64,000 nt of DNA from an uncultured Rhizobiaceae group bacterium (GCA_947501445.1 CANMVS010000002.1:248001-312000), one strand, 5' to 3'; counted from the stretch's first letter, positions 48,272-59,724 are shown. Notes: a model not told the origin generated them from the letters alone. Numbers and translations are program-made.

Positions 48272-48760
48272 TCACCGATAGGGAGCATCCATTGAAATAT
48301 TGCGCGCCAATTCACGTTCCCACCGGTCACCATTGTCCAGCAGCTTGTCCTTGTCGTAGTAAAGCTCTTCGCGCGTTTCCGCTGCAAACTCGAAATTCGG
48401 CCCTTCAACGATGGCATCCACCGGACAGGCTTCCTGACAAAAACCGCAGTAGATACATTTGACCATGTCGATGTCATAACGAACGGTGCGGCGCGTGCCG
48501 TCATTGCGGCGCGGTCCTGCTTCGATGGTAATGGCTTGCGCCGGGCAGATGGCCTCACACAGCTTACAGGCGATGCAACGCTCTTCCCCATTGGGATAAC
48601 GCCGCAGCGCATGTTCACCGCGAAACCTGGGACTTACCGGGCCTTTTTCAAAGGGGTAGTTGATGGTTGACTTCGGCGCGAAAAAATAACGCATGGACAT
48701 AAAGAAGGCGCTTACGAATTCCTTCAAAAAGACCGATTTGGCAGCTTGTGCGAGTGACAT
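48272..48760 (-). CDS. nuoI: NADH-quinone oxidoreductase subunit I
   Basis: 162 residues with two ferredoxin-type [4Fe-4S] motifs, [16 protein letters not shown] and [16 protein letters not shown], which hold clusters N6a and N6b between the peripheral arm and the quinone site. An N-terminal amphipathic segment anchors it at the membrane. Lies 20 bp after nuoH. Confidence 0.97.
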   Translation of the reverse strand: MSLAQAAKSVFLKEFVSAFFMSMRYFFAPKSTINYPFEKGPVSPRFRGEHALRRYPNGEERCIACKLCEAICPAQAITIEAGPRRNDGTRRTVRYDIDMVKCIYCGFCQEACPVDAIVEGPNFEFAAETREELYYDKDKLLDNGDRWERELARNISMDAPYR

Positions 48761-48779
48761 GTTCTCTCCTTCTCCCGGT

Positions 48780-49826
48780 TCAGGCGGACCAGCCGGTCAG
48801 TTTGAGGACAAAGGCGACAATGACGACCATAGCCAGCGAGATCGGCAGGAAAACTTTCCAGCCAAGGCGCATCAGCTGATCATAGCGGTAGCGCGGTACA
48901 AAAGCTTTCACCATGGAGAACATGAAGAAAACGAAACAGACTTTCAGCACGAACCAGATAATGCCAGGCACCCAATTGAGGAACCACACATCAACCGGCG
49001 GCAACCAGCCACCAAGGAACAACAATGTGGTCAGGGCACACATCAGGACGATGGCCGCATATTCACCCAGCATGAACATCATGTATGGGGTCGAGCCATA
49101 TTCAACCATAAAGCCCGCGACCAGTTCAGATTCCGCTTCCGGCAAATCGAACGGCGGTCGGTTGGTTTCAGCCAGAGCTGAAATGAAGAACACGATGAAC
49201 ATCGGGAACAGCGCCAACCAGTGCCAGTCAAGGAATGTGTTTGGCAAGCCAAGTCGCGTGCCAAGGCCATCCTGCTGCGACAGCACAATGTCCGTCAGGT
49301 TAAGCGAACCGACACACAAAAGGACGGTGATGATGACGAAGCCAATGGAGACTTCATAGGATACCATCTGAGCGGCTGATCGCAACGCGCCCAAAAATGG
49401 GTATTTGGAGTTGGATGCCCACCCGCCCATGATAACGCCATAGACTTCGAGTGAAGAGATAGCGAAGACATAGAGAATACCAACGTTAATGGAGGCAACG
49501 GACCAGCCTTCGGCAACCGGAATAACAGCCCATGCAGCCAGTGCCAGCGTCACAGATACCAGCGGTGCCAGCAGGAAGACGCCCTTATTGGCGCCAGCCG
49601 GAATGATCGGCTCCTTGAAGACGAACTTCAACAGGTCGGCAAATGACTGAAACAGCCCCCACGGACCAACCACATTCGGCCCGCGGCGCATTTGCACAGC
49701 AGCCCAGATCTTGCGATCTGCATAGAGAATATAGGCAACAAACAGCAGCAACGCGACCAGCAGCAGCAGGGACTGCCCGATCATGATGATTGCAGGCCAA
49801 AGATAGGTTGTGACAAACGCTTCCAT
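48780..49826 (-). CDS. nuoH: NADH-quinone oxidoreductase subunit H
   Basis: 348 residues, eight or more membrane helices, forming the quinone entry. Signature segments are [20 protein letters not shown] and the loop [20 protein letters not shown]. It lies 16 bp after nuoG. Confidence 0.97.
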   Translation of the reverse strand: MEAFVTTYLWPAIIMIGQSLLLLVALLLFVAYILYADRKIWAAVQMRRGPNVVGPWGLFQSFADLLKFVFKEPIIPAGANKGVFLLAPLVSVTLALAAWAVIPVAEGWSVASINVGILYVFAISSLEVYGVIMGGWASNSKYPFLGALRSAAQMVSYEVSIGFVIITVLLCVGSLNLTDIVLSQQDGLGTRLGLPNTFLDWHWLALFPMFIVFFISALAETNRPPFDLPEAESELVAGFMVEYGSTPYMMFMLGEYAAIVLMCALTTLLFLGGWLPPVDVWFLNWVPGIIWFVLKVCFVFFMFSMVKAFVPRYRYDQLMRLGWKVFLPISLAMVVIVAFVLKLTGWSA

Positions 49827-49841
49827 TGTCCTTGATTATCC

Positions 49842-51923
49842 TTATTCGGCTGCGATCTTGCCAGTGTCACGGGCAAGTGCGGAACACTCGGCCATGACCG
49901 CTGATGCACGGGCGATGGGGTTGGTCATGTAGAAATCCGTAACCGGAGAAACGAATCCTGATTTATTGAGTCGTCCGCTCTTGCTGGCAAGTGCCACAAT
50001 ATCGGCAGCCTCACCAGTGGCGATTTCATCTATTCGGGCAAAATGTGGATAAGCCTCATAAAGAGCGCCACGCAATTCCTGCAAACTGATGAAGGGCAGT
50101 GTTTTTCCCAGAACATCCGACAGGGCCCGCAAAATTGCCCAGTCTTCCTTTGCTTCGCCGGGGGCAAATGCGGCTCTCATGGCCAATTGCACACGTCCTT
50201 CGGTATTAACAAAGGTTCCGGACTTTTCGGTATAGGTTGCGGCAGGCAAAATGATATCGGCATGATGGGCACCCACATCACCGTGGCTGCCTATATAGAC
50301 CGTCGTGCCGCCTTTGCGCCTGGTCATGTCCAACTCATCTGCGCCCAGCAGAAACAGGACATCCATATCCGACAACATTGCCGCAGCGTTTGAGGTCTTT
50401 TTGGACGGTACAAATCCGACGTCCAATCCACCAACCCGGCTGGCTGCCGTGTGCAGAACGGCAAAACCGTTCCAACCATCCGATATGGCCTTTACATCAA
50501 CTGCCAGTTTGGCCGCATTTGCAAGAACTGCACCGCCGTCACCTCGGGCCAATGCGCCCTGCCCGATGATGATCATCGGTTTTTTGGCACGCTTGAGTTT
50601 GGCCGCAAACTTGTTGGTTCCACTGACGACATCAGCCAGCGTATCCGGACCGGCACCAAGATATTCATAGTCGTACCGCAGATCGGAATTTTCTCCAATC
50701 ATCGCGATAGGCATATTGTTCTGACGCCAGCTTTTGCGAATACGGGCATTGAGCACAGATGCTTCAAACCGCGGGTTCGCACCAATGATCAGGAGCGCAT
50801 CAGCATCCTCAATCCCTTCAATGCCCGGGTTGAACAGATAACTGGCCCTGCCCTGTGCAGGATCGAGAGCTGCGCCATCCTGACGACAATCGATGTTCTG
50901 CGAGCCCAGTGACTGCATCAGCAGCTTGAGTGCGAACATCTCCTCCACGGTTGCCAGATCACCGGCAACTGCACCAATCTTATCACCGGATGTCGCGTCA
51001 ATCGCCTGTTTGACCGCCGCAAAAGCCTCCTGCCAACTGACCGGTTGCAACCGACCATCGCGCTTCACATAGGGGCGATCCAACCGCTGGGTTTTCAGGC
51101 CATCCCATACGAAGCGTGTCTTGTCGGAAATCCATTCTTCGTTGATGGCCTCATTGACCCGCGGCATAATGCGCATGACTTCCCGGCCGCGCGTATCCAC
51201 CCGAATGGCAGACCCACAGGCATCCATCACGTCAATGGATTCGGTCTTGTTGAGCTCCCAGGGACGCGCCTGAAATGCATAGGGCTTTGATGTCAACGCA
51301 CCAACCGGACACAGATCAATAACATTGCCCTGCATTTCCGAGGTCATGGCCTGTTCAAGATAGGTGGTAATTTCCGCATCCTCACCACGGCCGATAAGGC
51401 CAAGCTCCGAAATTCCGGCAACTTCCGTCGTAAAGCGCACGCAGCGGGTGCAGTGAATGCAACGGGTCATGATGGTTTTGACGAGCGGCCCGATGTATTT
51501 GTCTTCCACCGCGCGCTTGTTCTCATGGTACCTGGACGAATCCACACCAAAGGCCATCGCCTGGTCCTGCAGGTCACACTCGCCACCCTGATCACAAATC
51601 GGACAGTCAAGCGGATGGTTGATCAGCAAAAATTCCATGACCCCTTCACGGGCCTTTTTGACCATTGGTGTATTGGTGAAGACTTCCGGCGTTTCACCAT
51701 TTGGTCCCGGACGCAGGTCGCGTACGCCCATGGCGCAGGAAGCAGCCGGTTTTGGCGGGCCGCCTTTGACTTCGACAAGGCACATACGGCAATTGCCCGC
51801 GATGGACAGCCGTTCATGAAAACAGAATCGTGGCACCTGCGATCCGGCCTCTTCACACGCCTGTAAAAGCGTGTAGTGGTCCGGAACTTCAATCTCGTTT
51901 CCGTCAACTTTGATCTTCGTCAT
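49842..51923 (-). CDS. nuoG: NADH-quinone oxidoreductase subunit G
   Basis: 693 residues from ATG 51923 ([20 protein letters not shown]). The N-terminal part binds iron-sulfur clusters: [2Fe-2S] N1b with [15 protein letters not shown], [4Fe-4S] N5 with [17 protein letters not shown], and N4 with [10 protein letters not shown]. The rest is a molybdopterin-oxidoreductase-like domain that has lost its cofactor. Length is usual for Alphaproteobacteria. Confidence 0.97.
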   Translation of the reverse strand: MTKIKVDGNEIEVPDHYTLLQACEEAGSQVPRFCFHERLSIAGNCRMCLVEVKGGPPKPAASCAMGVRDLRPGPNGETPEVFTNTPMVKKAREGVMEFLLINHPLDCPICDQGGECDLQDQAMAFGVDSSRYHENKRAVEDKYIGPLVKTIMTRCIHCTRCVRFTTEVAGISELGLIGRGEDAEITTYLEQAMTSEMQGNVIDLCPVGALTSKPYAFQARPWELNKTESIDVMDACGSAIRVDTRGREVMRIMPRVNEAINEEWISDKTRFVWDGLKTQRLDRPYVKRDGRLQPVSWQEAFAAVKQAIDATSGDKIGAVAGDLATVEEMFALKLLMQSLGSQNIDCRQDGAALDPAQGRASYLFNPGIEGIEDADALLIIGANPRFEASVLNARIRKSWRQNNMPIAMIGENSDLRYDYEYLGAGPDTLADVVSGTNKFAAKLKRAKKPMIIIGQGALARGDGGAVLANAAKLAVDVKAISDGWNGFAVLHTAASRVGGLDVGFVPSKKTSNAAAMLSDMDVLFLLGADELDMTRRKGGTTVYIGSHGDVGAHHADIILPAATYTEKSGTFVNTEGRVQLAMRAAFAPGEAKEDWAILRALSDVLGKTLPFISLQELRGALYEAYPHFARIDEIATGEAADIVALASKSGRLNKSGFVSPVTDFYMTNPIARASAVMAECSALARDTGKIAAE

Positions 51924-51982
51924 TACTCGTCCAGTTCCGCGGTTACCCGCTTTCACCTTGTCTGTAGCGATCCAGCCGCTGC

Positions 51983-53284
51983 TTACTCTGCGGCCTCAAG
52001 TGCCGGGGCACTTCCAGCATTATGCGTATATTCGTCAATCCGCTTTTCGATCTCCGGGCGGAAATGCCGGATCAGTCCCTGTATTGGCCAGGCCGCAGCA
52101 TCGCCCAATGCACAAATTGTGTGCCCTTCGACCTGTTTGGTCACTTCGAAGAGCATATCGATTTCTTTCTTCTGCGCATTACCGGTTGCCATACGCTCCA
52201 TCACACGCCACATCCAGCCTGTGCCCTCACGGCAAGGTGTACACTGACCACAGCTTTCATGCTTGTAGAAATAAGCCAGCCGCGCGATCGCCTTGATGAT
52301 GTCGGTCGAACGGTCCATGACAATGACGGCTGCCGTTCCAAGACCGGATTTGAGGTCGCGCAAACTGTCAAAGTCCATCGGGCAATCAATGATCTGCTCA
52401 GCGGGAACACAGGGGACCGATGAACCACCGGGAATAACCGCCAGGAGGTTGTCCCAGCCGCCACGCACGCCACCGCAATGGCGTTCAATCATTTCGCGGA
52501 AAGGAATGGACATTTCTTCTTCGAAAGTCGCCGGCTGATTAACATGCCCGGAAACACAAAAAAGTTTGGTGCCGTGGTTGTTTGGCCGACCAAAACCGGC
52601 AAACCATGCACCACCACGTCGCAGAATTGTTGGCGCCACGGCGATCGATTCGACATTGTTGACCGTTGTCGGACATCCATAAAGGCCAACATTGGCAGGA
52701 AATGGCGGTTTGAGGCGTGGCTGGCCTTTTTTGCCCTCAAGGCTTTCCAGCAGCGCAGTCTCTTCACCGCAAATATAAGCGCCGGCACCATGATGAAGGA
52801 ATACATCATAATCCCAGCCGCACTTGTTGTTTTTGCCCAACAATCCGGCATCGTAGCATTCGTCAATCGCCGCCTGTAGCGCTTCGCGCTCGCGCATATA
52901 TTCGCCGCGAATGTAAATATAGGCTGTGTTGGCACCCATGGCGAAACCGGCAATGACGCACCCCTCAATCAACGTATGGGGATCATTGCGCATGATATCG
53001 CGGTCTTTGCAGGTACCAGGCTCGGATTCATCCGCATTGACCACCAGGTAATGCGGCCGACCGTCTGATTCCTTCGGCATGAATGACCATTTGAGACCGG
53101 TGGGAAAACCCGCGCCGCCGCGACCGCGCAGACCGGAGGTTTTCATTTCGTCAATGATCCAGCCACGCCCCTTTTCAATCAGAGCCTTTGTGCCATCCCA
53201 ATGACCACGGGACATGGCACCCTTCAGGCTTTTGTCCTTGAGGCCGTAAATATTGGTAAAGATGCGGTCTTTATCCTGCAGCAT
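51983..53284 (-). CDS. nuoF: NADH-quinone oxidoreductase subunit F
   Basis: 433 residues. Binds NADH and FMN ([20 protein letters not shown]) and the first [4Fe-4S] cluster N3 ([18 protein letters not shown]). It begins 10 bp after nuoE. All expected motifs are intact. Confidence 0.97.
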   Translation of the reverse strand: MLQDKDRIFTNIYGLKDKSLKGAMSRGHWDGTKALIEKGRGWIIDEMKTSGLRGRGGAGFPTGLKWSFMPKESDGRPHYLVVNADESEPGTCKDRDIMRNDPHTLIEGCVIAGFAMGANTAYIYIRGEYMREREALQAAIDECYDAGLLGKNNKCGWDYDVFLHHGAGAYICGEETALLESLEGKKGQPRLKPPFPANVGLYGCPTTVNNVESIAVAPTILRRGGAWFAGFGRPNNHGTKLFCVSGHVNQPATFEEEMSIPFREMIERHCGGVRGGWDNLLAVIPGGSSVPCVPAEQIIDCPMDFDSLRDLKSGLGTAAVIVMDRSTDIIKAIARLAYFYKHESCGQCTPCREGTGWMWRVMERMATGNAQKKEIDMLFEVTKQVEGHTICALGDAAAWPIQGLIRHFRPEIEKRIDEYTHNAGSAPALEAAE

Positions 53285-53293
53285 AATCTATCC

Positions 53294-54268
53294 CTACCGT
53301 GGTTTTTTGCCAAAGACGCGGACATATTCATCTATGCCGCCTTTTGTCAGTGCCTTGGCCTGCTTGACCCAGTCCTCACGATCAATGCGTCCCTTGAATT
53401 TCAGGAATCCATCAACCCACTCGCGTTCGGCCTTCTTCCATTTGGAAACCTGTTCCCACTTGTAGATGCCAATCGAGTGTAAAATGCCCTCAATCTTCGG
53501 ACCAACGCCTGAAATCAGTTTCAGGTCATCAATCTCAGCAGGTTTATCCATTCCGGCGGGGCGGTTTTTATCCGATGATGCCGCAGTTGTCGTTTTACTG
53601 GCAGACACGGCGGCCTTGGCAGGTGCCTTGCGCGCAGGCTTTGCCTGTACCGGTGCATCAGGTTCGGTCAGCGTTGTCAGCCCACCAAGGGGGGCCGACA
53701 GATGGCGGCCATTTTGAGGACCAGGTGTTACCTGATCACCTTTACCGGCTTCAAATTCATCAATGATATCTGCAAGCTGATCAGGTGTCAGATCTTCATA
53801 GGCATCCTTGAAAATCATCACCATGGGTGCATTGACACAAGCGCCCTGGCATTCGACTTCTTCCCAGGAAAGCGTTCCGGCTTCATTCGGCTTGAATTGC
53901 TCCGAGCCAATCTTGCGTTTGCAAACCTTGATCAGTTCTTCTGAACCACGCAACATGCATGGGGTTGTGCCGCACACCTGGATATGGGCTTTGGTACCCA
54001 CGGGCTTGAGTTGAAACTGCGTATAGAATGTCGCAACTTCCAGCGCTCTGATATAGGGCATGCCAAGCATATCGGCGATCGATTCAATTGCGGCCCTGGT
54101 GACCCAGCCATCCTGTTCCTGAGCCCGCATCATCAACGGAATCACTGCAGACTGCTCCCTGCCCTTGGGATACTTCTTGATTGTTGCCCTGGCCCAGGCG
54201 GTATTTTCACGGTTGAACCCGAAAGCAGCGGGTTGCACAGCATCTTCAGCAAGACGTCGAACAGACAT
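53294..54268 (-). CDS. nuoE: NADH-quinone oxidoreductase subunit E with C-terminal extension
   Basis: 324 residues from ATG 54268. Residues 1-165 are the usual thioredoxin-like NuoE with [2Fe-2S] N1a ligands ([10 protein letters not shown] and [10 protein letters not shown]). A further 160 residues follow. First comes an Ala/Lys/Pro-rich linker, then a C-terminal domain starting [19 protein letters not shown], which looks like a helix-hairpin-helix of the DUF4332/HhH type. E. coli NuoE (166 residues) lacks it, and rhizobial homologues have it. The function of the extension is unknown. Confidence 0.95.
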   Translation of the reverse strand: MSVRRLAEDAVQPAAFGFNRENTAWARATIKKYPKGREQSAVIPLMMRAQEQDGWVTRAAIESIADMLGMPYIRALEVATFYTQFQLKPVGTKAHIQVCGTTPCMLRGSEELIKVCKRKIGSEQFKPNEAGTLSWEEVECQGACVNAPMVMIFKDAYEDLTPDQLADIIDEFEAGKGDQVTPGPQNGRHLSAPLGGLTTLTEPDAPVQAKPARKAPAKAAVSASKTTTAASSDKNRPAGMDKPAEIDDLKLISGVGPKIEGILHSIGIYKWEQVSKWKKAEREWVDGFLKFKGRIDREDWVKQAKALTKGGIDEYVRVFGKKPR

Positions 54269-54270
54269 AC

Positions 54271-54534
54271 TCAATTGGCCTCATTGTTTATGGCACCGCA
54301 ACGCGAGGTCTTCAGCGTTACAAATTCACAGGCGTAGGCAGCTTTGTCCTTTTGCAGGAAAACAACATATTTGCTTCCATTGGGTGCTGCCGCTTTGATT
54401 TCAAAACCCCTGTTCAAGAGGCTTTTCATGGAGACGGATTCACCGCCAGACGAAGACTGGGCGAATGCAGATGTCGCGCCAATCAGGGTTCCGGCGATAA
54501 TAATCATGAGTGATTTTAGTGGCAGTCCTATCAA
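54271..54534 (-). CDS. Small exported protein inside the nuo operon
   Basis: 87 residues from TTG 54534, overlapping the nuoD stop and preceded by GGGGAGG 7 bases upstream. Its TGA lies 3 bases before the nuoE ATG. The signal peptide runs [20 protein letters not shown] with cleavage after ATSAFA (about residue 25). The mature part is a small domain with two cysteines (YACEFVTL and SRCGAINN), perhaps disulfide-bonded. Export to the periplasm places it away from the NADH arm, so it may help assembly or simply ride the operon. No known domain recognised. Confidence 0.8.
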   Translation of the reverse strand: MIGLPLKSLMIIIAGTLIGATSAFAQSSSGGESVSMKSLLNRGFEIKAAAPNGSKYVVFLQKDKAAYACEFVTLKTSRCGAINNEAN

Positions 54535-55721
54535 CGGTCGACCTCCCCGAACACGATATCGAGTGATCCCAGGACAGCTGAAACATCAGCCAGCATATGG
54601 CCACGACAGATGTAGTCCATGGCCTGCAGATGCGCATAGCCCGGTGCTTTGATCTTGCATCGATAGGGTTTGTTGCCACCATCTGAAATCAGATAGACGC
54701 CAAATTCGCCCTTGGGCGCTTCAACTGCCGCATAAACCTCACCTTCAGGCACATGATAGCCCTCGGTATAAAGCTTGAAATGATGGATCAGGGCTTCCAT
54801 GGAACGCTTCATTTCACCGCGCTTGGGCGGCACAATCTTGCCATCAATGGAAGAGACAGGCCCGGCGCCCTGCTGCCCCATCAGCCGCTCAACACATTGT
54901 TTCATGATACGCACGGACTGGCGCATTTCTTCCATACGGATGAGATAGCGGTCAAAACAATCGCCATTCTTGCCGATCGGAATATCAAACTCGAGATCGC
55001 TGTAGCATTCGTAGGGCTGCGAGCGACGCAAATCCCATGCGGCACCGGATCCGCGAACCATGACACCGGAAAAGCCCCATGCCCAGCAATCATCCAGGCT
55101 GACGACACCAATATCAACATTGCGTTGTTTGAAAATCCGATTGTCGGTCAGCAAACCTTCAATATCATCGCAGACCTTCAAAAACGGATCACACCAATTG
55201 CCAATGTCTTCGATGAGCTCCGGCGGCAGGTCCTGGTGGACACCGCCTGGACGAACATAGGCAGAGTGCATGCGCGCGCCGCAGGCCCGCTCGTAAAAAA
55301 CCATCAGCTTCTCACGCTCTTCAAAGCCCCAAAGCGGCGGCGTCAGTGCGCCAACGTCCAGCGCTTGTGTGGTGACATTGAGAATATGGGAAAGGATGCG
55401 GCCTATTTCCGAATAAAGCACCCGAATAAGCTGACCGCGCATCGGCACTTCCGCACCAACAAGGCGCTCCACGGCCATGGCATAGGCATGCTCCTGATTC
55501 ATCGGCGCGACATAGTCGAGCCGGTCAAAATAGGGAATTGCCTGCATATAGGTTTTGGACTCGATCAGCTTTTCAGTGCCACGATGCAGCAGACCAATAT
55601 GCGGATCAACACGCTCTACAATTTCACCATCAAGCTCCAGCACCAGACGCAGGACACCGTGTGCAGCGGGGTGCTGAGGGCCAAAATTTATGTTGAAATT
55701 GCGTACATTATGTTCTGTCAT
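54531..55721 (-). CDS. nuoD: NADH-quinone oxidoreductase subunit D
   Basis: 396 residues from ATG 55721 ([20 protein letters not shown]), the standard start for alphaproteobacterial NuoD. This 49-kDa subunit forms the quinone pocket with NuoB. Conserved segments are [30 protein letters not shown] and [15 protein letters not shown]. It is separate from nuoC, unlike the fused form in E. coli. It starts one base after the GFA gene stop. Confidence 0.97.
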   Translation of the reverse strand: MTEHNVRNFNINFGPQHPAAHGVLRLVLELDGEIVERVDPHIGLLHRGTEKLIESKTYMQAIPYFDRLDYVAPMNQEHAYAMAVERLVGAEVPMRGQLIRVLYSEIGRILSHILNVTTQALDVGALTPPLWGFEEREKLMVFYERACGARMHSAYVRPGGVHQDLPPELIEDIGNWCDPFLKVCDDIEGLLTDNRIFKQRNVDIGVVSLDDCWAWGFSGVMVRGSGAAWDLRRSQPYECYSDLEFDIPIGKNGDCFDRYLIRMEEMRQSVRIMKQCVERLMGQQGAGPVSSIDGKIVPPKRGEMKRSMEALIHHFKLYTEGYHVPEGEVYAAVEAPKGEFGVYLISDGGNKPYRCKIKAPGYAHLQAMDYICRGHMLADVSAVLGSLDIVFGEVDR

Positions 55722-55722
55722 T

Positions 55723-56169
55723 TCAGGAATCCTGCCCTTCAGCGAACATGGCAAATACCTGCTCACCGGTCAGTTTTTTAGTCTCATTGGCAAAGCTGTA
55801 ACAATCGGGCTTCTGATCGATAAAGATTTCCATCGAAAACGCCAGATCAGGCATGGGATCAAACGCCAGCAGCGATACATGATAGTCACTTTTGCCGGAA
55901 AGGTTCCAGAACAGGGAGGTACCGCATTTTCGGCAAAATCCACGCTCGGCCCATTCAGACGAATTATAAAGCTCCAGATCGTCACCGGCCTCGATAACCA
56001 CACTGTCGGCGCAGTGAACACCAAAAAACGGGCCGGCGGACCAGCGCTTGCACATGTCACAATGGCAAACGCTGGTTTGCGCATCTGCGGGCACAGCAGA
56101 AAGCCGCACCGAACCGCACAGGCATTTTGCCTGCAATCGCCTGGTATCAGAATCTGCCTGTGTCATCAT
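55723..56169 (-). CDS. GFA-family (glutathione-dependent formaldehyde-activating/CENP-V) protein
   Basis: 148 residues. The zinc-binding cysteines of the GFA fold are visible: [11 protein letters not shown] near residue 16, [15 protein letters not shown] near 36 and [12 protein letters not shown] near 80. The family includes Gfa-like enzymes but most members have no proven substrate. It lies between nuoC (21 bp) and nuoD (1 bp) on the same strand, so it is transcribed with complex I. I know of no role in complex I for this family; it is probably a passenger gene. MMTQ start; ATG 56166 is an alternative. Confidence 0.88.
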   Translation of the reverse strand: MMTQADSDTRRLQAKCLCGSVRLSAVPADAQTSVCHCDMCKRWSAGPFFGVHCADSVVIEAGDDLELYNSSEWAERGFCRKCGTSLFWNLSGKSDYHVSLLAFDPMPDLAFSMEIFIDQKPDCYSFANETKKLTGEQVFAMFAEGQDS

Positions 56170-56190
56170 CAGTCCCCGCTCTATACGCGT

Positions 56191-56793
56191 TTAATCACTG
56201 GCTTTCTCGTCACCGGGCAGCACATATTCAGCGCTTTCCCATGGCGACAGGAAGTCAAAGTTACGAAACTCCTGCTTGAGCTGAACCGGCTCATAGACAA
56301 CGCGTTTGACTTCATCATCATAGCGAACCTCCACAAAACCGGTTGTCGGAAAGTCCTTGCGCAACGGATAACCGTCAAATCCATAGTCGGTCAAAATGCG
56401 CCGCAGATCCGGATGGCCGGTAAACAGGATGCCGTACATGTCGTAGGCTTCGCGCTCAAACCAGTCTGCGCCGGGATAGACGCTGGTGGCAGAGGGCACG
56501 GTATCGCCTTCACCCACCGCGACCTTGAGGCGGATCCGGAAATTCTGCCGGGGTGACAGCAGATGATAGACAACATCGAACCGTTGTTCGCGGGACGGCC
56601 AGTCAACGCCACAGATATCTGTAATATTCACAAATTGGCACTGCGCGTCATCGCGCAGAAAGGTCAAAAGCGAGATAATATGTTGCGGTTCGCTCACAAC
56701 AGTCAGCTCACCATAACTGATGTGTGAACCGGTGATCTGCTCACCTTTTCGCTCACCAAGATAGGCGGATAGTTCCTCTAACGCTTCACTCAT
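56191..56793 (-). CDS. nuoC: NADH-quinone oxidoreductase subunit C
   Basis: 200 residues, the 30-kDa subunit of the peripheral arm. Conserved parts are [40 protein letters not shown] and [20 protein letters not shown]. Starts 14 bp after nuoB. Confidence 0.97.
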   Translation of the reverse strand: MSEALEELSAYLGERKGEQITGSHISYGELTVVSEPQHIISLLTFLRDDAQCQFVNITDICGVDWPSREQRFDVVYHLLSPRQNFRIRLKVAVGEGDTVPSATSVYPGADWFEREAYDMYGILFTGHPDLRRILTDYGFDGYPLRKDFPTTGFVEVRYDDEVKRVVYEPVQLKQEFRNFDFLSPWESAEYVLPGDEKASD

Positions 56794-56807
56794 TGAAACC
56801 GCCTTCC

Positions 56808-57389
56808 CTATCGCTCAATTGTGCCGGTGCGACGGATCTTCTTTTGAAGAAGAAGCACACCGTACAAAAGTGCCTCTGCTGTCGGAGGACAGCCGGGCAC
56901 ATAAATATCAACAGGTACGACACGATCACATCCGCGCACCACGGAATAGGAATAGTGGTAGTAGCCGCCGCCATTGGCGCATGAGCCCATCGAAATCACA
57001 TAACGCGGCTCTGGCATCTGGTCATAGACCTTGCGCAAAGCCGGCGCCATCTTGTTTGTCAGGGTTCCTGCCACAATCATCACATCGGACTGACGCGGGG
57101 ATGCGCGCGGTGCAAATCCGAAACGTTCCACGTCATAACGTGGCATCGACATCTGCATCATTTCAACGGCACAACAGGCAAGACCAAATGTCATCCACAT
57201 CAGCGAACCCGTCCGCGACCAGTTGATCAGCTCATCGGTCGACGTGACGAGAAACCCCTTGTCCGCCAGCTCATTATTGATCTCACCGAAAAAAGGATCA
57301 TTTGCACCAACCGGCTTGCCGGTTGAAGGATCAATTATGCCACGCGGCTGGGGCGTGACCATTGTCGAGGTGTTGTCACCTACTCCCAT
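56808..57389 (-). CDS. nuoB: NADH-quinone oxidoreductase subunit B
   Basis: 193 residues from ATG 57389, which overlaps the nuoA stop by 10 bases. Holds cluster N2, the direct donor to quinone, with ligands in [30 protein letters not shown] and [15 protein letters not shown] longer frame upstream enters nuoA and is less likely. Confidence 0.97.
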   Translation of the reverse strand: MGVGDNTSTMVTPQPRGIIDPSTGKPVGANDPFFGEINNELADKGFLVTSTDELINWSRTGSLMWMTFGLACCAVEMMQMSMPRYDVERFGFAPRASPRQSDVMIVAGTLTNKMAPALRKVYDQMPEPRYVISMGSCANGGGYYHYSYSVVRGCDRVVPVDIYVPGCPPTAEALLYGVLLLQKKIRRTGTIER

Positions 57390-57745
57390 TCCAGCGCTCC
57401 TTTTTTCCACTCATAAACAAAGCCAATCGTCAAAATGGCCAGAAAAATCATCATTGACCAAAATCCGAACCACCCGATACCGTCAAAGGAAACGGCCCAG
57501 GGAAACAGGAAAGCAACTTCAAGATCAAATATAATAAAAAGAATGGCGACAAGATAAAACCGGATATCAAATTTCATCCGGGCATCATCAAATGCATTGA
57601 AGCCACACTCATAGGCCGAGAGCTTTTCCGAATCGGGCGCTTTATAGGCAATGGCAAATGGTGCGACCAGCAGGGCCAGTCCGATAATAAGAGATATTCC
57701 GAGAAAAACCACAATGGGCAGGTATGAACTTAGAAGTTCAGTCAT
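57380..57745 (-). CDS. nuoA: NADH-quinone oxidoreductase subunit A
   Basis: 121 residues from ATG 57745 ([20 protein letters not shown]). Three membrane helices, with the conserved loop [20 protein letters not shown] that contacts the quinone site. First gene of the nuo operon; its promoter should lie within the 340 bp upstream. Confidence 0.96.
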   Translation of the reverse strand: MTELLSSYLPIVVFLGISLIIGLALLVAPFAIAYKAPDSEKLSAYECGFNAFDDARMKFDIRFYLVAILFIIFDLEVAFLFPWAVSFDGIGWFGFWSMMIFLAILTIGFVYEWKKGALEWE

Positions 57746-57800
57746 CTGGGTTTCCTTGCTGGCTTGCACAAGTTGCGGTCACGAATGGTTCTAATGTGCC

Positions 57801-57828
57801 GGTTTACACAATACACCCGTACAGTCAA
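57801..57828 (-). promoter_or_regulatory. Possible nuo operon promoter
   Basis: On the minus strand TTGACT (57828-57823) is followed after 16 bases by TAAACC (57806-57801), about 60 bases upstream of nuoA. The -35 is good and the -10 weak. The remaining gap up to 58082 shows no gene. Confidence 0.35.
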
Positions 57829-58082
57829 CGCAAATGGCCTTTCCTAAGCACATAAATGCGACGATTCGGCTCAACAAATGTCGCTGCTGGAATTTCGATC
57901 ATAACAGGTGATGAAGCAATTCATACCGGCCAGTGCCATCACATCGACTGTCTGCGGTCATTTGCCCGTGGAGGCTGCCTGCAAAACTACCATTTGATCC
58001 GGAATGTGCACCCACCATCCGGCACCAAAATTTCCGTCACACATATGCACAACAATATGGATCCACCGGCCGGATGCCCTCG

Positions 58083-58454
58083 CTATGGCAGCTGAATATC
58101 GGGGATCGGGCCAAAAAATCCGTCGACACGACAAATCATCCCGGCTTGATCCACGGCCACGACATCACTGCCAGCCACAATCAGTTTTCCTGCATTGTGA
58201 ACAGCCCAGCTATAACGGAAAAGATGATGGTGGCCGTCCACTCCGCTTGTGCGTGAACATTGCCCTTCAGCCATCGTCGCGCGAAAGGTGCGTATCATTG
58301 CCTCAAAGGCATCCCTGCCCTCAATCGCATAATTGGGATCGCAGAAAGTAACATTCTCGCTGACCGCGCTGTTGAGGTGTTGACGAATGGCCTGCGGATC
58401 GCGCTCATTCCAGGCTGCCAACATATTGTCAAACACGGTCGGGACAGACATCAT
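58083..58454 (-). CDS. SnoaL-like / NTF2-family protein
   Basis: 123 residues from ATG 58454 (MMSVPTVFDNMLAAWNERDP), with GGAG 8 bases upstream; a longer frame is implausible because it crosses the operators. The cone-shaped NTF2 fold is suggested by the start AAWNERDPQAIRQHL and the beta strands near GHHHLFRYSWAVHNAG and GSDVVAVDQAGMICRVDGFF. Members include small-molecule isomerases, hydrolases and ligand carriers; the substrate is unknown. It diverges from a TetR gene across shared operators, so it is probably that regulator's target. Confidence 0.82.
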   Translation of the reverse strand: MMSVPTVFDNMLAAWNERDPQAIRQHLNSAVSENVTFCDPNYAIEGRDAFEAMIRTFRATMAEGQCSRTSGVDGHHHLFRYSWAVHNAGKLIVAGSDVVAVDQAGMICRVDGFFGPIPDIQLP

Positions 58455-58471
58455 ATTCACAACTCCATATT

Positions 58472-58516
58472 TACAGACTGACAGTCGGTAATATACATAC
58501 AGACAACAAGTCGGTA
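58472..58516. promoter_or_regulatory. Two copies of a TetR-type operator
   Basis: TACAGAC-N5-GTCGGTA occurs twice in the divergent promoter region: 58472-58490 (spacer TGACA) and 58498-58516 (spacer AACAA). Each is an imperfect palindrome, and the centres are 26 bp apart, between 2 and 3 helical turns. This spacing suits two TetR dimers. Binding would cover both start regions and give autorepression plus repression of the SnoaL-like gene. Confidence 0.68.
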
Positions 58517-58545
58517 AAGCTGGCAATAACTGAACAGGATCATGC

Positions 58546-59130
58546 ATGGCCACACAGTTGGAACGGCGCACAGCCACCCGTTTACGGATTACAGACGCCG
58601 CCTTCGATCTGTTTTCCACACTGGGCTATGAGGCCACGTCAACCGGAATGATTCTGGAGCGCGCCCAAATCAGTCGTGGTGCAATGTACCACCACTTTGC
58701 CACCAAAGAGGAGCTGTTTGTTGCCGTTTTCGAGCAGGCCTCCGCAAAAGCAATCACGATGACGCTGCGGTCAGTAAACCCTGCATCCACGCCGATTGAA
58801 AAGCTTGTTGAGGGATCTCTTGCCTGGTTGAAAACAGTTCAGGACCCGGCCTTGCGATCAATTTTGCTGGAACAGGGACCTGCCACACTTGGCTGGCAGC
58901 AGGCACGCAAGCTGGAGGCCAAATCAAGCCTTGGCATCATGCGTGCGTCTCTCAAGGAGGCGTTAAATGCAAGGGAAATTGAAGTCCAGTCACTGGAAAT
59001 GACCGCTCTGATACTCAATGCTGCGATTGCCGAGGCAGCGCTGGCACAATTGAACAATGATCATCCATTGACACCCGCCGATGCAGAATCTGTCATTCGT
59101 CAGATTATCCTCGGTTTGCGCCCGGATTGA
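58546..59130 (+). CDS. TetR/AcrR-family transcriptional regulator
   Basis: 194 residues. The N-terminal helix-turn-helix reads ITDAAFDLFSTLGYEATSTG and ISRGAMYHHFATKEELFVAV, a textbook TetR DNA-binding domain. The C-terminal ligand-binding domain is all helical and undescribed. Two matching operators lie in the 91-bp divergent region, so it very likely represses itself and the SnoaL-like gene until a small ligand binds. Confidence 0.93.
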   Translation: MATQLERRTATRLRITDAAFDLFSTLGYEATSTGMILERAQISRGAMYHHFATKEELFVAVFEQASAKAITMTLRSVNPASTPIEKLVEGSLAWLKTVQDPALRSILLEQGPATLGWQQARKLEAKSSLGIMRASLKEALNAREIEVQSLEMTALILNAAIAEAALAQLNNDHPLTPADAESVIRQIILGLRPD

Positions 59131-59724
59131 GTGCTTTTCCTATCGCTTGTGCCACTGCCGTTGCAAACGGCTGCAATTGCTCCGAATACCCATGAACAGC
59201 TTCGGTTTTACCCGCTGAGATGGCCTGCGCTGTATCATAACAATAGCCACCCTACTCACCCGCAATGGACGGATAGGTTTCTCTCAGCCTTTGCGGTTCT
59301 ATCTGGCTTCTTCATTGCCAAACAAAGGAACGATTATTAATCCAACGAGCGGCCCCACAACCGCCGGAATCAGCACCGGAATTTCAGGCGACCGTCTGGC
59401 AGCACCGCATACGAATGTGATTGCGAATTACAGCAAACGCCAGAGGCTTCAGGCAACTTCTTCGGCATTGGCGTTCAATCTGCATTGAATGAGTTGCTGC
59501 CAGGCATGATGATCAACAAATCAACGCGCATGTTGCTTTTAAGCACGTTGAGCAGATCACCCGACCCGCCCATGACGGGATCATCAAAGACAGCCCTGTG
59601 ACCATTCAATCCGGCCTCCAACCCATGGAATCCCGCACCCATAGCACTCTGCACACATCTGGCCCAACGCATATTGAACCCGCAACACACTGTATCCACG
59701 CCGCTTCCTGAATCAAATCCTCGG
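59131..59724. other. Decayed sequence at the edge of the accessory region
   Basis: No intact gene. On the minus strand a stop-bounded frame around 59340-59420 reads IPVLIPAVVGPLVGLIIVPL, a likely membrane segment with no start codon. Another open frame of 74 codons (59475-59699, minus) abuts the broken orf61 copy. Both look like remnants of phage-type or plasmid-type small genes. Confidence 0.45.
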
